In this document: positions 51,085 through 60,410 of the stretch, piece after piece
Layout: every line of letters begins with the position of its first letter
How positions within the stretch are numbered: position 1 is the first letter of the stretch
Source of the DNA: Bin87 sp965204685
GTDB lineage: Bacteria; Chloroflexota; Dehalococcoidia; Lucifugimonadales; UBA3495
NCBI GenBank assembly: GCA_965204685.1
Contig: OZ242004.1
Coordinates: 2,728,001 to 2,792,000, forward strand
Reading direction: 5' to 3'
Length of the DNA stretch: 64,000 bases
Made by a program: the position numbers and the translations under genes
Notes under the pieces: model-generated
What the model saw: the letters and a program-made list of their open reading frames with translations, nothing else
Databases searched by the model: none
What the model was told of the DNA's origin: nothing

Positions 51085-52239
51085 CTATCGTGTCAGGATG
51101 TGCACCGTCGTTACGTCCCCGGCCCCGGAACACTGCGCCACGCCGACCCGAGCGTTCTCCACCTGCCGCGGTCCGGCCTCGCCTCGTAGCTGCGTCACCG
51201 TCTCGTGAACCATGCGGATTCCGCTGGCTCCGAACGGGTGCCCCATGGCCAGCAGGCCCCCGTCGGTGTTCACCGGAATGTCGCCTCCCAGCGCCGTCCG
51301 GCCTTCTTCCGTCGCCCGCCAGGCTTCTCCGAACGGTGTCAGATGCAACGCCTCGATCTGTTGCAGTTCGCCGATGGTGGCTGCGTCATGGACTTGGGCG
51401 ATGTCGACGTCCTCTGGCCCGATGCCCGCCATCTCGTAGGCCTGGAGCGCGGCCGGCTCCGTGCGGTACGGGCTGAAAGCCGAATGGTCGCTGCCTCGTC
51501 CGTTGTAGTTACCCGAGGTCAAAGCCGCCGCGGCCACGCGGATCGCGCGGCTCCGGTCGATACCGTAGACGTCCATCGCGTCTGCCGCGCACAGCACCGC
51601 CGCCGCGCCGCCCTCGCTGGTGGGGCAGCACTGGTACAGCGTCAGCGGGTCGGCGATCAGCCGCGAGTTCAGCACGTCCTCCACCGAGTAGGTTTCCTTG
51701 CGGTGCGCATACGGGTTCATGGACGCGGCCTGCCGCGCCTTCACTGAAACCTGTGCCAGTGCCGACGCCGGCGCCCCGGTCTCTTCCATGTACCGTTTCA
51801 TCCGCAGCGCGTAGCCCGCCATCATGTGGTCGCCGCCGATGTATCGGGCGGGACTGTTCTCCGCGGTCACCGTCACCGGTCCGCCGGGCACCTTTTCCGC
51901 CCCGAACGCCAGCGCCAGGTCGAAAACGCCCGACGTGATGCCCCAGTAAGCTTGCCAAAACGCCGTCGACCCGCTGGAACACGCATTTTCCACGTTGATG
52001 ATCGGCACCCCGGTCAGCCCCAGCTGCGCCAGCGTCGTTTCGCCAATCGACATCCCGTGGTAGTACACGTGCCCGAAATATGCCACCGGAATCGCCGACC
52101 ACGGCACTCCCGAATCTCGCAGCGCGTCAACCACTGCGTCCCGCGCCAGATCCGACAGGCTCTGCTCTGGAAACCTGCCGAAGGCGTGCAATCCGACTCC
52201 CACCACCATTACGTCCCGTCCCGGCCGAAACTGCGTCAT
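51085..52239 (-). CDS. Thiolase/lipid-transfer protein (SCPx-like)
   Basis: 384 residues of the thiolase superfamily of the Ltp/SCPx type. Catalytic Cys in NVENACSSGSTAF, His in GGLLAMGHPFGASG and a Cys near the end in VAQCSGAGDVT. DUF35 partner gene just upstream (27 bp). In actinobacteria the matching pair Ltp2-DUF35 performs retro-aldol cleavage of side chains. GGGGGG lies four bases before ATG 52239. Confidence 0.83.
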   Translation of the reverse strand: MTQFRPGRDVMVVGVGLHAFGRFPEQSLSDLARDAVVDALRDSGVPWSAIPVAYFGHVYYHGMSIGETTLAQLGLTGVPIINVENACSSGSTAFWQAYWGITSGVFDLALAFGAEKVPGGPVTVTAENSPARYIGGDHMMAGYALRMKRYMEETGAPASALAQVSVKARQAASMNPYAHRKETYSVEDVLNSRLIADPLTLYQCCPTSEGGAAAVLCAADAMDVYGIDRSRAIRVAAAALTSGNYNGRGSDHSAFSPYRTEPAALQAYEMAGIGPEDVDIAQVHDAATIGELQQIEALHLTPFGEAWRATEEGRTALGGDIPVNTDGGLLAMGHPFGASGIRMVHETVTQLRGEAGPRQVENARVGVAQCSGAGDVTTVHILTR

Positions 52240-52265
52240 GCTTCCCCCCATGAGCCGACTGATCC

Positions 52266-52673
52266 TCAGGCGGCGCGCCACTTGTACACGGCCCGCTCTG
52301 AGCCTTCGATACCTTCCATTCCCACAATCTGGATCGCCAACGTCACTGCCATGCCGACACGCAACTCGTCGTGCGCGCAATCGATAACCTCCGCCAGCAC
52401 ATGGGGCCCTTCCGGCAACTCTGCCTCGCCCAACACGTAAGGTACTGGCCCCGGCCAACCCGGCGGCGGCACCCTGACGATGGTGTAGCTGTATAGCGTA
52501 CCTTCGGTGGACAGTTCCACCTCTTCCAGGTCGGGAGACGTGCATGATTGGCAGAACGTCGCCGGCCCGAACACGTACACGCCGCAACGCAAGCACCGCA
52601 TCCCCAGCAGCACGCCCCGCTCGCCGCTGTCGTCGGTCAGCCGCAAGCATCTGTCATCTACTGAAACTGCCAT
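52266..52673 (-). CDS. DUF35 OB-fold zinc-ribbon protein (acyl-CoA associated)
   Basis: 135 residues: a zinc ribbon with two CxxC pairs (MRCLRCGVYVF...CQSCTS) and an OB-fold (GTLYSYTIVRVPPPGWPGPVPYVLGEAELPEGPHVLAEV). This DUF35 family bridges thiolases and hydratases. It precedes the thiolase gene and forms a two-gene operon with it. Confidence 0.84.
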   Translation of the reverse strand: MAVSVDDRCLRLTDDSGERGVLLGMRCLRCGVYVFGPATFCQSCTSPDLEEVELSTEGTLYSYTIVRVPPPGWPGPVPYVLGEAELPEGPHVLAEVIDCAHDELRVGMAVTLAIQIVGMEGIEGSERAVYKWRAA

Positions 52674-52998
52674 GTTTGCCCATCAATCAATGGTTTCGGC
52701 GGCGCCCTCACCGCTGAGCGTTCGCATTATTCGGGTGCAAGGCAGTCTAAATCCGGCCCATTTGGCTGTCAATTCGGCCGAATCGTCCCGAATTGGACCC
52801 CAGGGCTTTCCCGTCGTCATGCGCGGCGACGTCCGAACCTATGCACGTGTATTCCCGAAATCGTCGCCTCACCCATATATCAGTTCGGCTTTCGTATGCA
52901 TAACCGCTCCCGGTCTGAACTGCTGCAATGTTCATGTGTCACCATCTTCGTGAAACAGCATACGTATACCGCGTGGTCCCGTTCATGATGATGAAAAT

Positions 52999-53027
52999 TT
53001 GACTGATTTTGGCTACCGGGTGTATCG
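52999..53027 (+). promoter_or_regulatory. Candidate promoter of the peptide ABC operon
   Basis: TTGACT at 52999 and GTATCG or TGTATC at 16-17 bp spacing, about 56 bp before ATG 53083. The 409-bp gap 52674-53082 contains no gene; it is richer in A and T than its surroundings and also carries a TACGTA-centred dyad. Confidence 0.4.
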
Positions 53028-53082
53028 TTCGCCGACAACCCATACGCAGCACGGTGTTTGCGTTTATCGTCGGAGGTTCCGA

Positions 53083-54957
53083 ATGTCGCTTAAGGCAATC
53101 TGGCTCGGTTCATTAACACTGTCCCTTGCACTCGTCCTGGCCTGCGGAGGCGCCGCCGCTCCTGCTGAGCCTCAGATCGTCGAGGTCACGCGCGTCGTGA
53201 CCGAGCAGGTTGAGGTTGAAAAGGTCGTGACCGAACAGGTTGAGGTCGAGAAGGAAGTCGAAAAAGAGGTGGTGGTTGAGAAAGAGGTGGAGGTGATCAA
53301 AGAGGTGCTGGTGGTAGCCACCCCGGTGCCGCCGGTTCAGGGAGTGATCCGCCAGCAGGACGATCCCACGGGCACGTTGACCGTGAGCCTGCAAAATCTC
53401 GGTTCACAGGTGACCGACCCGATCTTGCAGGGTCGCGCCGGGCATGCCCAGTACCAGGCGCCCATCTACGATGCTCTCCTCGGGTTCAACTACGAGTCTC
53501 AGTACGGCGGCGTCGGCCCCGGAGTGGCAGAGGAATGGGGAATCGACCCGGACGGAAACAGCTGGACTTTCAATATCGCGCCGGGCCTGGTGTTCCACAA
53601 TGGCGAAGTCCTGGATGCGCATGACGTGAAGTTCAGCCTCGAGCGCACCATGTACCACGACGAAAGCGTCGTGGGCGACGGTAACCGTCTCAACCGGCAA
53701 CTCCGCCAACCGTCGGAGGAAGCCATCGAGATTGTTGATGATCTCACCCTGCGGATGCACACCGACGGATCCAAGCCTCACTTCTGGAGCTTGCTGACCA
53801 GGGCGGTGTTCCAGGGCGGCCAGATCATGCCCAAGGACTACATCGAGTCCGTGGGCGACGAAGGTTTCCGCGCCGAGCCGATAGGCAGCGGTCCCTGGAT
53901 GTACGCTGAGCACTCCGTGGGCGATTACTTCCGCTATGAGGCCTTCGACAAGTCCCACCGCGGCGTCCCCCACTTCGCCAACATGAGCCTGCTGCTCGTC
54001 CCTGAGGAGAGCACCAAGCTGGCCATGGTCCGCACCGGCCAGGCCGATCTCATCGACCTGGTGCCGGAGTCGGCTCCTGAGGTGGAAGCTTCTGGCGCAC
54101 AGCTCACGGTCATCGAGGGTGTGGGCATGTTCATCTACCAGTTCTGGGGTCTCTACTTCGAGGAGGCCCAGGCATTGCCCGTAGGTGATATTCGCGTTCG
54201 GCAGGCCATGTCACTGGCCATCAACCGCCAGGACATCATCGACTATACCTTGAATGGCTTCGGCCGACCCTCCATGCCCTTCGCCACCTTCCCCACCAGC
54301 GTCGACGTCGACGTTCCCCGGTGGCAAGAGTGGGGCGAGAGGGAACTGGTGTACGACCCGGATCGCGCCCGGGCATTGCTGGCCGAGGCCGGATACCCTG
54401 ACGGATTCGAGGTTACCTTCTGGAGCACCAACTTCTCGGGCACTCCGTACATGAACGACCTCAGCCAGGCCGTCACGGGTTTCTGGGAAGAGATCGGTAT
54501 CAAGTCTGACCTGAAGATCATCGAGATCGGCGTGTTCAGTCCCATGACACGGCGGCCCGGACACGACGAATGGGGCGAGGGCTTCAACGGGGCGGTCAGC
54601 ATCTTCCGCAACGCGGGCCGACCACTGCCGGTACCCCGGTATCAGTCCACTTTCCACCCCGACAGCAACCACGTGGCATTCGGTGATCGCGACAGTCTGA
54701 CACCGGTGGGAGAGGAATACCTGCGGCTCCATGAGATCGCTATCTCCGAGCGTGACGATGCCAAGCGGGCCGAAGCTACCAATGACATCCTCCAGTTGGT
54801 GGCAGATCAGTGGATCGGCGTCCCGATCGTCCAGGGCGTCAGCCTGTACGCTTCCAATCCGGAAACCGTGGGCCGCTGGCAGGGGATCTATGGTCGCGGT
54901 GAACTTGGCGATGTCTTCCATCGCATCCCACACGCCGAGGGGAATCCCTGGCAGTAA
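53083..54957 (+). CDS. ABC transporter peptide-binding lipoprotein (DppA/OppA type)
   Basis: 624 residues. Signal peptide with lipobox LVLAC (Cys21), then a long Val-Glu-Lys linker (VEVEKVVTEQ..EKEVEVIKEV, about 35-78) typical of Chloroflexota, then the SBP_bac_5 domain (PGLVFHNGEVLDAHDVKFSLERT, GSGPWMY, VRQAMSLAINRQDIIDYTLNG, LLAEAGYPDGFEVTFWS). CGGAGG precedes ATG 53083. It captures peptides or nickel-like ligands for the two permeases downstream. Confidence 0.9.
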   Translation: MSLKAIWLGSLTLSLALVLACGGAAAPAEPQIVEVTRVVTEQVEVEKVVTEQVEVEKEVEKEVVVEKEVEVIKEVLVVATPVPPVQGVIRQQDDPTGTLTVSLQNLGSQVTDPILQGRAGHAQYQAPIYDALLGFNYESQYGGVGPGVAEEWGIDPDGNSWTFNIAPGLVFHNGEVLDAHDVKFSLERTMYHDESVVGDGNRLNRQLRQPSEEAIEIVDDLTLRMHTDGSKPHFWSLLTRAVFQGGQIMPKDYIESVGDEGFRAEPIGSGPWMYAEHSVGDYFRYEAFDKSHRGVPHFANMSLLLVPEESTKLAMVRTGQADLIDLVPESAPEVEASGAQLTVIEGVGMFIYQFWGLYFEEAQALPVGDIRVRQAMSLAINRQDIIDYTLNGFGRPSMPFATFPTSVDVDVPRWQEWGERELVYDPDRARALLAEAGYPDGFEVTFWSTNFSGTPYMNDLSQAVTGFWEEIGIKSDLKIIEIGVFSPMTRRPGHDEWGEGFNGAVSIFRNAGRPLPVPRYQSTFHPDSNHVAFGDRDSLTPVGEEYLRLHEIAISERDDAKRAEATNDILQLVADQWIGVPIVQGVSLYASNPETVGRWQGIYGRGELGDVFHRIPHAEGNPWQ

Positions 54958-55045
54958 TGAAGTTCGGATCCGGATTGGCGAGGGCGCTGCGGTAGCCTGA
55001 CCCAACCCGTATTCAACACCACACCCCTTGACGCCACACGCTGGT

Positions 55046-55077
55046 CGCGCCGGGAACTGGCTGAACTTCCCGGCGCG
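55046..55077 (+). promoter_or_regulatory. Intra-operon hairpin
   Basis: CGCGCCGGGAA and TTCCCGGCGCG, perfect 11-bp stem with a 10-base loop and no U-tract, between the binding-protein gene and the first permease. Such hairpins hold back 3'-5' decay and raise the ratio of binding protein to permease. Confidence 0.55.
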
Positions 55078-55100
55078 AACCATTCCTTGAGGTCGGGGAT

Positions 55101-56018
55101 TTGCAAAAATACATCCTCAACCGGCTTTTGCAGGGTATCGTCCTGCTTTTCATCGTCGCGCTGATCGTGTTCGCCCTGGCTCGGGCGACCGGAAATCCGG
55201 CGGACCTCATGGTGCCCGAAGATGCCACCGAGGAAGAGCGCCAGTTCATCGAGAGGAACCTCGGCCTCGATCGCCCGTATCACGTCCAGCTCTTCGTGTT
55301 TCTCACCGGCATTGTTCGTGGCGATTTCGGCGACTCCATCGTGTATAAAAAGCCAGCCGCGGAGCTTTTCTTCGAGCGGCTGCCCAACACGCTCAAGTTG
55401 TTGCCGCTGTCCATGTTCATTGCGGTGAGCGTCGCCATCCCCTTAGGGGTCGTGGCGGCCGTGAAGCGGGGCACTTGGATCGACCAGGTCGCCGGGGCCA
55501 TCGCGGTCTTTGGAGTGGCCACGCCCAACTTCTGGATCGCCATCGTCTGCATTTACATCTTCAGCGTGTGGTTGGACGTGCTCCCGCCCGGGCGAATGGG
55601 AGGTCCGCTGCATTACATCCTGCCCGCGTTCACGCTGGGCACCTTTTCCATCGCTGGAATGATGCGGCTGATCCGGTCAAGCATGCTGGAGGTGCTGGAT
55701 ACCGAATACGTCAAGCTCGCCAGAATCAAGGGCGTGCAGGAATGGAAGGTGTTCTGGAAACATTGCCTGCGCAACGCCCTGATTCCCGTGCTGACGCTGT
55801 TCGGTGTTTTCGTCGGTGGGTTCGTGACCGGCGCCATCGTCACCGAGACCGTCTTCGCGTGGCCGGGCATCGGACGCCTCACCATCGACGCCGTCGCGCA
55901 GCGCGACTTCCCGTTGCTGCAGGCGGTGATCCTGCTGGACGCCGTGATCATCCTGGCCGTGAATTTGGCGGTCGATATACTCTACGCCTACATAAACCCA
56001 CGGATCCGGTACGACTAG
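55101..56018 (+). CDS. ABC transporter permease (DppB type)
   Basis: 305 residues with six membrane segments; the N-terminus MQKYILNRLLQGIVLLFIVALIVFALAR, the EAA-like loop EYVKLARIKGVQEWKVFWKHCLRNALIPVLT and the end NLAVDILYAYINPRIRYD are characteristic. TTG 55101 has GAGGTCGGGG upstream. First permease of the importer. Confidence 0.88.
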   Translation: MQKYILNRLLQGIVLLFIVALIVFALARATGNPADLMVPEDATEEERQFIERNLGLDRPYHVQLFVFLTGIVRGDFGDSIVYKKPAAELFFERLPNTLKLLPLSMFIAVSVAIPLGVVAAVKRGTWIDQVAGAIAVFGVATPNFWIAIVCIYIFSVWLDVLPPGRMGGPLHYILPAFTLGTFSIAGMMRLIRSSMLEVLDTEYVKLARIKGVQEWKVFWKHCLRNALIPVLTLFGVFVGGFVTGAIVTETVFAWPGIGRLTIDAVAQRDFPLLQAVILLDAVIILAVNLAVDILYAYINPRIRYD

Positions 56019-56025
56019 GAGCGAC

Positions 56026-56928
56026 ATGGCCACCGACCGGGTAGATACCAGCGTGCAAGTGCTGCAAGCGCCGAGTGCTCGGCAGGAGCAGTTGAGGTAT
56101 GAGCTGAAGCGGCTCCCCTGGATTCCCGTGGTCATCATCGTGCTCATGGTGTTCGCGGCCATATTCGCCCCGCTCATCGCTCCGCATTCCCCGACCAAGC
56201 AGTCCCTGCGCGACAAGCTGCGCCCTCCTGTGTGGCAGGAGGAGGGCACGGCCAAGCATCTCCTGGGGACCGACATCCTCGGTCGCGACATCCTTAGCCG
56301 GCTGATCCACGGGGCCAGAGTCAGCCTGATCGTAGCCTCCACGGCTCTTCTGGCCGGAGGCGCCATCGGGGGCGTCCTGGGATTGATCTCCGGGTACGCG
56401 GGAGGCAAGACGGACACCTTCATCATGCGGGCGGTGGACGCCACCCTTGCCTTCCCGACAATCCTCTTTGCCTTATTGTTAGCAGTGACCATGGGGCAGG
56501 GGTTACAGACGGTCGTCCTCGCTGTAACCCTCATCTTGTGGGCCAGATTCGCCCGGGTCACGCGAGGCGAGGTGCTGGGCCTCAAGGACAACGACTTCGT
56601 CGCGCTGGCCCGCGTCCACGGTTGCTCCGGCACCCGGATCATGTTCGTTCACATCATGCCCAACGTCTTCAACTCCTTCATGGTCATGTTGACGCTGCAC
56701 GTCGGGCTGGTGATCCTCACCGAAGCATCGCTCAGCTTCCTCGGTGCCGGAATCCCGCCGCCCACGCCGTCGTGGGGACAGATGGTCGCGGATGGCCGGG
56801 CCAAGGTTGCCACCGCGTGGTGGATTTCCATCATCCCCGGCGTCGCCATTACGCTGGTGGTGATCGCGTTCAACCTGTTCGGCGACTGGCTGCGCGACCG
56901 CCTGGATCCCAAGCTGCGTCAATTGTAG
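56026..56928 (+). CDS. ABC transporter permease (DppC type)
   Basis: 300 residues with six segments: N-terminal helix WIPVVIIVLMVFAAIFAPLIAPHSP, LGTDILGRDILSRLIHGARVSL and the EAA loop (DNDFVALARVHGCSGTRIMFVHIMPNVFN), ending GDWLRDRLDPKLRQL. GGAG precedes ATG 56026. No DppD or DppF ATPase gene follows; the next gene is on the other strand. Confidence 0.88.
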   Translation: MATDRVDTSVQVLQAPSARQEQLRYELKRLPWIPVVIIVLMVFAAIFAPLIAPHSPTKQSLRDKLRPPVWQEEGTAKHLLGTDILGRDILSRLIHGARVSLIVASTALLAGGAIGGVLGLISGYAGGKTDTFIMRAVDATLAFPTILFALLLAVTMGQGLQTVVLAVTLILWARFARVTRGEVLGLKDNDFVALARVHGCSGTRIMFVHIMPNVFNSFMVMLTLHVGLVILTEASLSFLGAGIPPPTPSWGQMVADGRAKVATAWWISIIPGVAITLVVIAFNLFGDWLRDRLDPKLRQL

Positions 56929-56998
56929 GCGGGATCCGGCCGGACCGGGAGAGGGGTAGCGTCGGTGCAACTCTCGCCCGCTATGCTTTCCGCAGCGG

Positions 56999-57253
56999 TT
57001 ATTTCTGCGGAGTTGCCAGTCTGGTCAGCCTGTCGACTACCAAACGCGCCAACTCTCGTGACCAGAGCAACATGGCGGCGCTGATGAGGATTATCACCAG
57101 CCCGCCACCCAGCATGAAACCGTTGACATCGGCGCATAGACACGGGGTTCCCACGGCCACCACGTAGCCTCCGGCCAGCATTGCCGTCAACGCTGCCGCC
57201 CAGAATACTGCGGAGGTCAAGGCGATCCAAACGCCTCTGCCGGTTATCTGCAT
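56999..57253 (-). CDS. Small two-helix membrane protein
   Basis: 84 residues with membrane segments at about 8-30 and 46-65 and a basic C-terminal helix. Its start ATG 57253 has GGATG upstream. Unknown; no family recognised. Confidence 0.55.
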   Translation of the reverse strand: MQITGRGVWIALTSAVFWAAALTAMLAGGYVVAVGTPCLCADVNGFMLGGGLVIILISAAMLLWSRELARLVVDRLTRLATPQK

Positions 57254-57539
57254 TCGTGCATCCTTAGCATACGATTTGAAAAGACCCGTTCCGGTGAATG
57301 CAGAGCAATTTTAGCACGGTCGCTCATCTAACCGCCGGCATCCATGCTTTGACGCATCGGGGATCTACCGCTGCCGAACACAGTGCCGGCAGCGTCCTGA
57401 CGTATCCCCGTCCATTGTAGGCTGCCCGCGTCCCTGGCCGTTCTGTCGCTTGACCGCCCCCAACTCGCGTGATAGCGTGAGCCTACGCTATCCGTCGCCG
57501 GCCGCCGGTTCACGGCCGCTAGACTCCCCGAGTTTACTT

Positions 57540-59171
57540 ATGAGCAGCATCCTCGGTCTGGACCCACTGCCCGATCGCCAATCGTGGGAAAAATCCCTCG
57601 GTGAGTTTCTGGACACCGTAGTGCAGTCCAACCCCGACAAGATTTTCGTTGAAATCGCGGGGCAGCAGATCACCTATTCCGATTTCTATCGTCGCTGCCG
57701 TTCTGCGGCCACCATGTTTCGCGATTTGGGCATCGGCCACGGTGACCGCGTCTGTCTGTTCCTGCCGAACGTGCCCGAGGTCCTGTACACCTGGTTCGGT
57801 CTAGCGCTGATCGGCGGCATCGCCGTCACCATCAACACGGCCTACCGGCGCGATGAGATGGCCTTCATCCTGAACAACGCGGAGGCTTCCGCCCTGGTCG
57901 CCCACCAGAGCCTGCTCGACGTGGCAACCCAGGCCGCCGACATCGCTCCCTGCGTCCGTCATCGCCTTTTCGTGGGCGACGATGCCCCGCCGGCCGGATG
58001 GGCCGGGTACTCCGACCTGCTGGGCCAGTCCCCGGAGATTGGCGAGCTTCCCCAGGTCGCTCCCACCGACATCTCCATGCTCCAGTACACGTCGGGCACC
58101 ACCGGAAATCCCAAGGGCGTCCAGGTCACCCACCAGATGTACGTGTCCGCCGGTCAGGGTTTCGCTCTCTGGACCCAGGCCACCCCCGACGACCGCTTTT
58201 TCACCTGCCTGCCTTACTTTCACGCCAACGCCCAGTACTACAGCACCATGGGCACCCTGGCCTCCGGCGCAACCCTGATCGTGCAGGACCGTTTCAGCGC
58301 CTCGCGCTTCTGGGACCAGGTGCGCGAGGCCCGCGCCACCGTCGTCAACTTCATCGGCATGATGATGCCCGTCCTCGCCAAGAACGATCCGCGGCCCGAC
58401 GACGCCGACAACACCGTCCGCCTTTTCTACGGCTCGCCGGCTTTCTCCCCGGAATTTCTTGCCGAGTTCGAACAGCGCTTCGGCACTGACATCATCGTCG
58501 GTTTCGGCATGACCGAGACCTGCTACGGCACTATCGAGGCCATCCGCGGCGAAAGGCGACCCAATTCGTCGGGGCAGCCCCGCAAACATCCCGACGCCGC
58601 TTTTGAAAACACCGTGCGCATTGTTGACGACAGCGGCGATCCCGTCGCCAACGGTGAGCCCGGCGAGATCACCATTCGCAATCCCGCCACCATGGCCGGC
58701 TACTGGCGCAACGAGGCCGAAACCGGCGCCTCCCTGCGCGACGGTTGGCTGTTCACCGGCGACCTGGGTTGGCTCGACGACGACAACTACCTGTACTTCG
58801 TCGACCGCAAGAAGGACGTCATCCGTCGCCGCGGCGAGAACATCTCCTCGCAGGAAGTCGAGGATGTGATCAAGAGCCACGAGCATGTCCTGGACTGCGC
58901 CATCATCGCGGTTCCGTCCGAACTCGGCGAAGACGAGGTCAAGGCCTACATCACTCCGCGTCCCGGCTCGTCGCCCCAACCCGAAGACGTCATCTACTGG
59001 TGCGCCGACCGCCTCGCCTACTTCAAGGTGCCCCGCTACATCGAAATCCGCGACGAACTGCCGCGAACCCCCAGCCTCCGGGTCCGCAAGGACGTCCTGC
59101 GGCAGGAGCGCGAAGACCTCATCTCGGGTTGCTTCGATCGCGAAGCCGCCGGTATCCAAATCCGGCGATAG
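57540..59171 (+). CDS. Acyl-CoA synthetase (AMP-forming ligase), ATP-dependent
   Basis: 543 residues of the ANL superfamily. P-loop YTSGTTGNPKG (about 183-193), YGSPAFSPE, GFGMTETCYG, GWLFTGDLGWLD, and RKKDVIRRRGENISSQEVEDVI. The CaiC-like layout fits a carnitine/crotonobetaine or long-chain fatty acid ligase. The A10 lysine that catalyses adenylation (usually in a T-x-x-G-K motif) is replaced: PRTPSLRVRKD, with Arg514 where Lys is expected. Start ATG 57540. Confidence 0.83.
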   Translation: MSSILGLDPLPDRQSWEKSLGEFLDTVVQSNPDKIFVEIAGQQITYSDFYRRCRSAATMFRDLGIGHGDRVCLFLPNVPEVLYTWFGLALIGGIAVTINTAYRRDEMAFILNNAEASALVAHQSLLDVATQAADIAPCVRHRLFVGDDAPPAGWAGYSDLLGQSPEIGELPQVAPTDISMLQYTSGTTGNPKGVQVTHQMYVSAGQGFALWTQATPDDRFFTCLPYFHANAQYYSTMGTLASGATLIVQDRFSASRFWDQVREARATVVNFIGMMMPVLAKNDPRPDDADNTVRLFYGSPAFSPEFLAEFEQRFGTDIIVGFGMTETCYGTIEAIRGERRPNSSGQPRKHPDAAFENTVRIVDDSGDPVANGEPGEITIRNPATMAGYWRNEAETGASLRDGWLFTGDLGWLDDDNYLYFVDRKKDVIRRRGENISSQEVEDVIKSHEHVLDCAIIAVPSELGEDEVKAYITPRPGSSPQPEDVIYWCADRLAYFKVPRYIEIRDELPRTPSLRVRKDVLRQEREDLISGCFDREAAGIQIRR

Positions 59172-59280
59172 CCGGCGCTTTGTCGCGCCGCTCGGCGTAT
59201 CAGGCTTGATGGGTCTTGAAGAAACACCCCTTTCGAGAGCCTCGCGGCAACTTGCCAAACACATGCGTACCCACTTTCGT

Positions 59281-59395
59281 AAATCGTCAGAATCAGGATT
59301 TTCAAGATTTAAGGATTATCAGGATTGGAATCGTTCTGTAATGGGAATCTCCCAATCCTGTGAAATCATAAAATCCCGCAAATCCTGATTCTGAC
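59281..59395. repeat. AGGATT-type dispersed repeat, copy 4
   Basis: AAATCGTCAGAATCAGGATT on the left and AATCCTGATTCTGACG on the right form inverted ends; the centre carries several AGGATT/AATCCT words. More AT-rich than copies 1-3. The 59.17-59.49 kb gap holds this repeat and the PII promoter area, no gene. Confidence 0.7.
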
Positions 59396-59493
59396 GTTTC
59401 CCCGCCGCGAATCGGGTATGCATGAGACTCGCCAAACACATGCATATTGGCCGACATAACGATTACAATTGAGTTCAGCGAGGTGCAAACCCA

Positions 59494-59838
59494 ATGAATA
59501 AAATCGAAGCTATTTTCCGGCCGGAACGTCTCGACGTCGTCAAGGACGCCCTCAGCGAAGCCGGCATCGTGGGCCTCACCGTGACCCAGGTTTCAGGCCG
59601 GGGCAACCAGGGCGGCGTGGAAGTCACTGCAGCCCGCGGTCTCGGAACCTACCGCATCGACATGTTGCCCAAGGTAAAGGTGGAGGTCGTGGTCAACGAC
59701 GGGGACACCGACAAGGCGGTGGACGTCATCCGCACCAACGCCATCACCGGCGCCCCCGGCGACGGCAAGATTTTCATCTACCCCGTGGGCGACGCTATCC
59801 GCATCCGCACCGGCGAGCACGGAACGGACGCCGTTTAG
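59494..59838 (+). CDS. PII signal-transduction protein (GlnB/GlnK type)
   Basis: 114 residues. MNKIEAIFRPERLDVVKDALSEAGIVGLTVTQVSGRG, LPKVKVEVVV and GDGKIFIYPVGDAIRIRTGE are the PII backbone that binds ATP/ADP and 2-oxoglutarate. The T-loop reads GGVEVTAARGLGTYRIDM, two residues longer than E. coli GlnB, with the uridylylation tyrosine possibly shifted. No amtB follows. A TACAAT box stands 25 bp before the ATG. Confidence 0.87.
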   Translation: MNKIEAIFRPERLDVVKDALSEAGIVGLTVTQVSGRGNQGGVEVTAARGLGTYRIDMLPKVKVEVVVNDGDTDKAVDVIRTNAITGAPGDGKIFIYPVGDAIRIRTGEHGTDAV

Positions 59839-59841
59839 ACC

Positions 59842-59874
59842 AAATCCTGAACATCCTGTCCATCGATGTAAAAC
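59842..59874. repeat. Dispersed repeat AAATCCTG..CATCCTG, copy B
   Basis: Almost identical to the copy at 50654. It lies between the PII stop and the EVE gene, so its end is only ten bases before the EVE start codon and may supply part of the ribosome-binding region (AAAACGGAG). Confidence 0.7.
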
Positions 59875-59884
59875 GGAGCCCGCA

Positions 59885-60364
<480 letters not shown>

Positions 60365-60369
60365 TAGGG

Positions 60370-60378
60370 TGTTATAAT
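60370..60378 (+). promoter_or_regulatory. Extended -10 promoter of the helicase gene
   Basis: TGT followed by TATAAT, 33 bp before ATG 60411. Confidence 0.55.
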
Positions 60379-60410
60379 AGCGAACTGCTGAGCTAATGGG
60401 GGACGCAATT

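Noticed and set aside
57801..59264. 487-residue minus-strand frame
   Set aside because: Antisense to the acyl-CoA ligase gene with intact ANL motifs; no RBS and low-complexity Gly/Ala/Val/Asp content.
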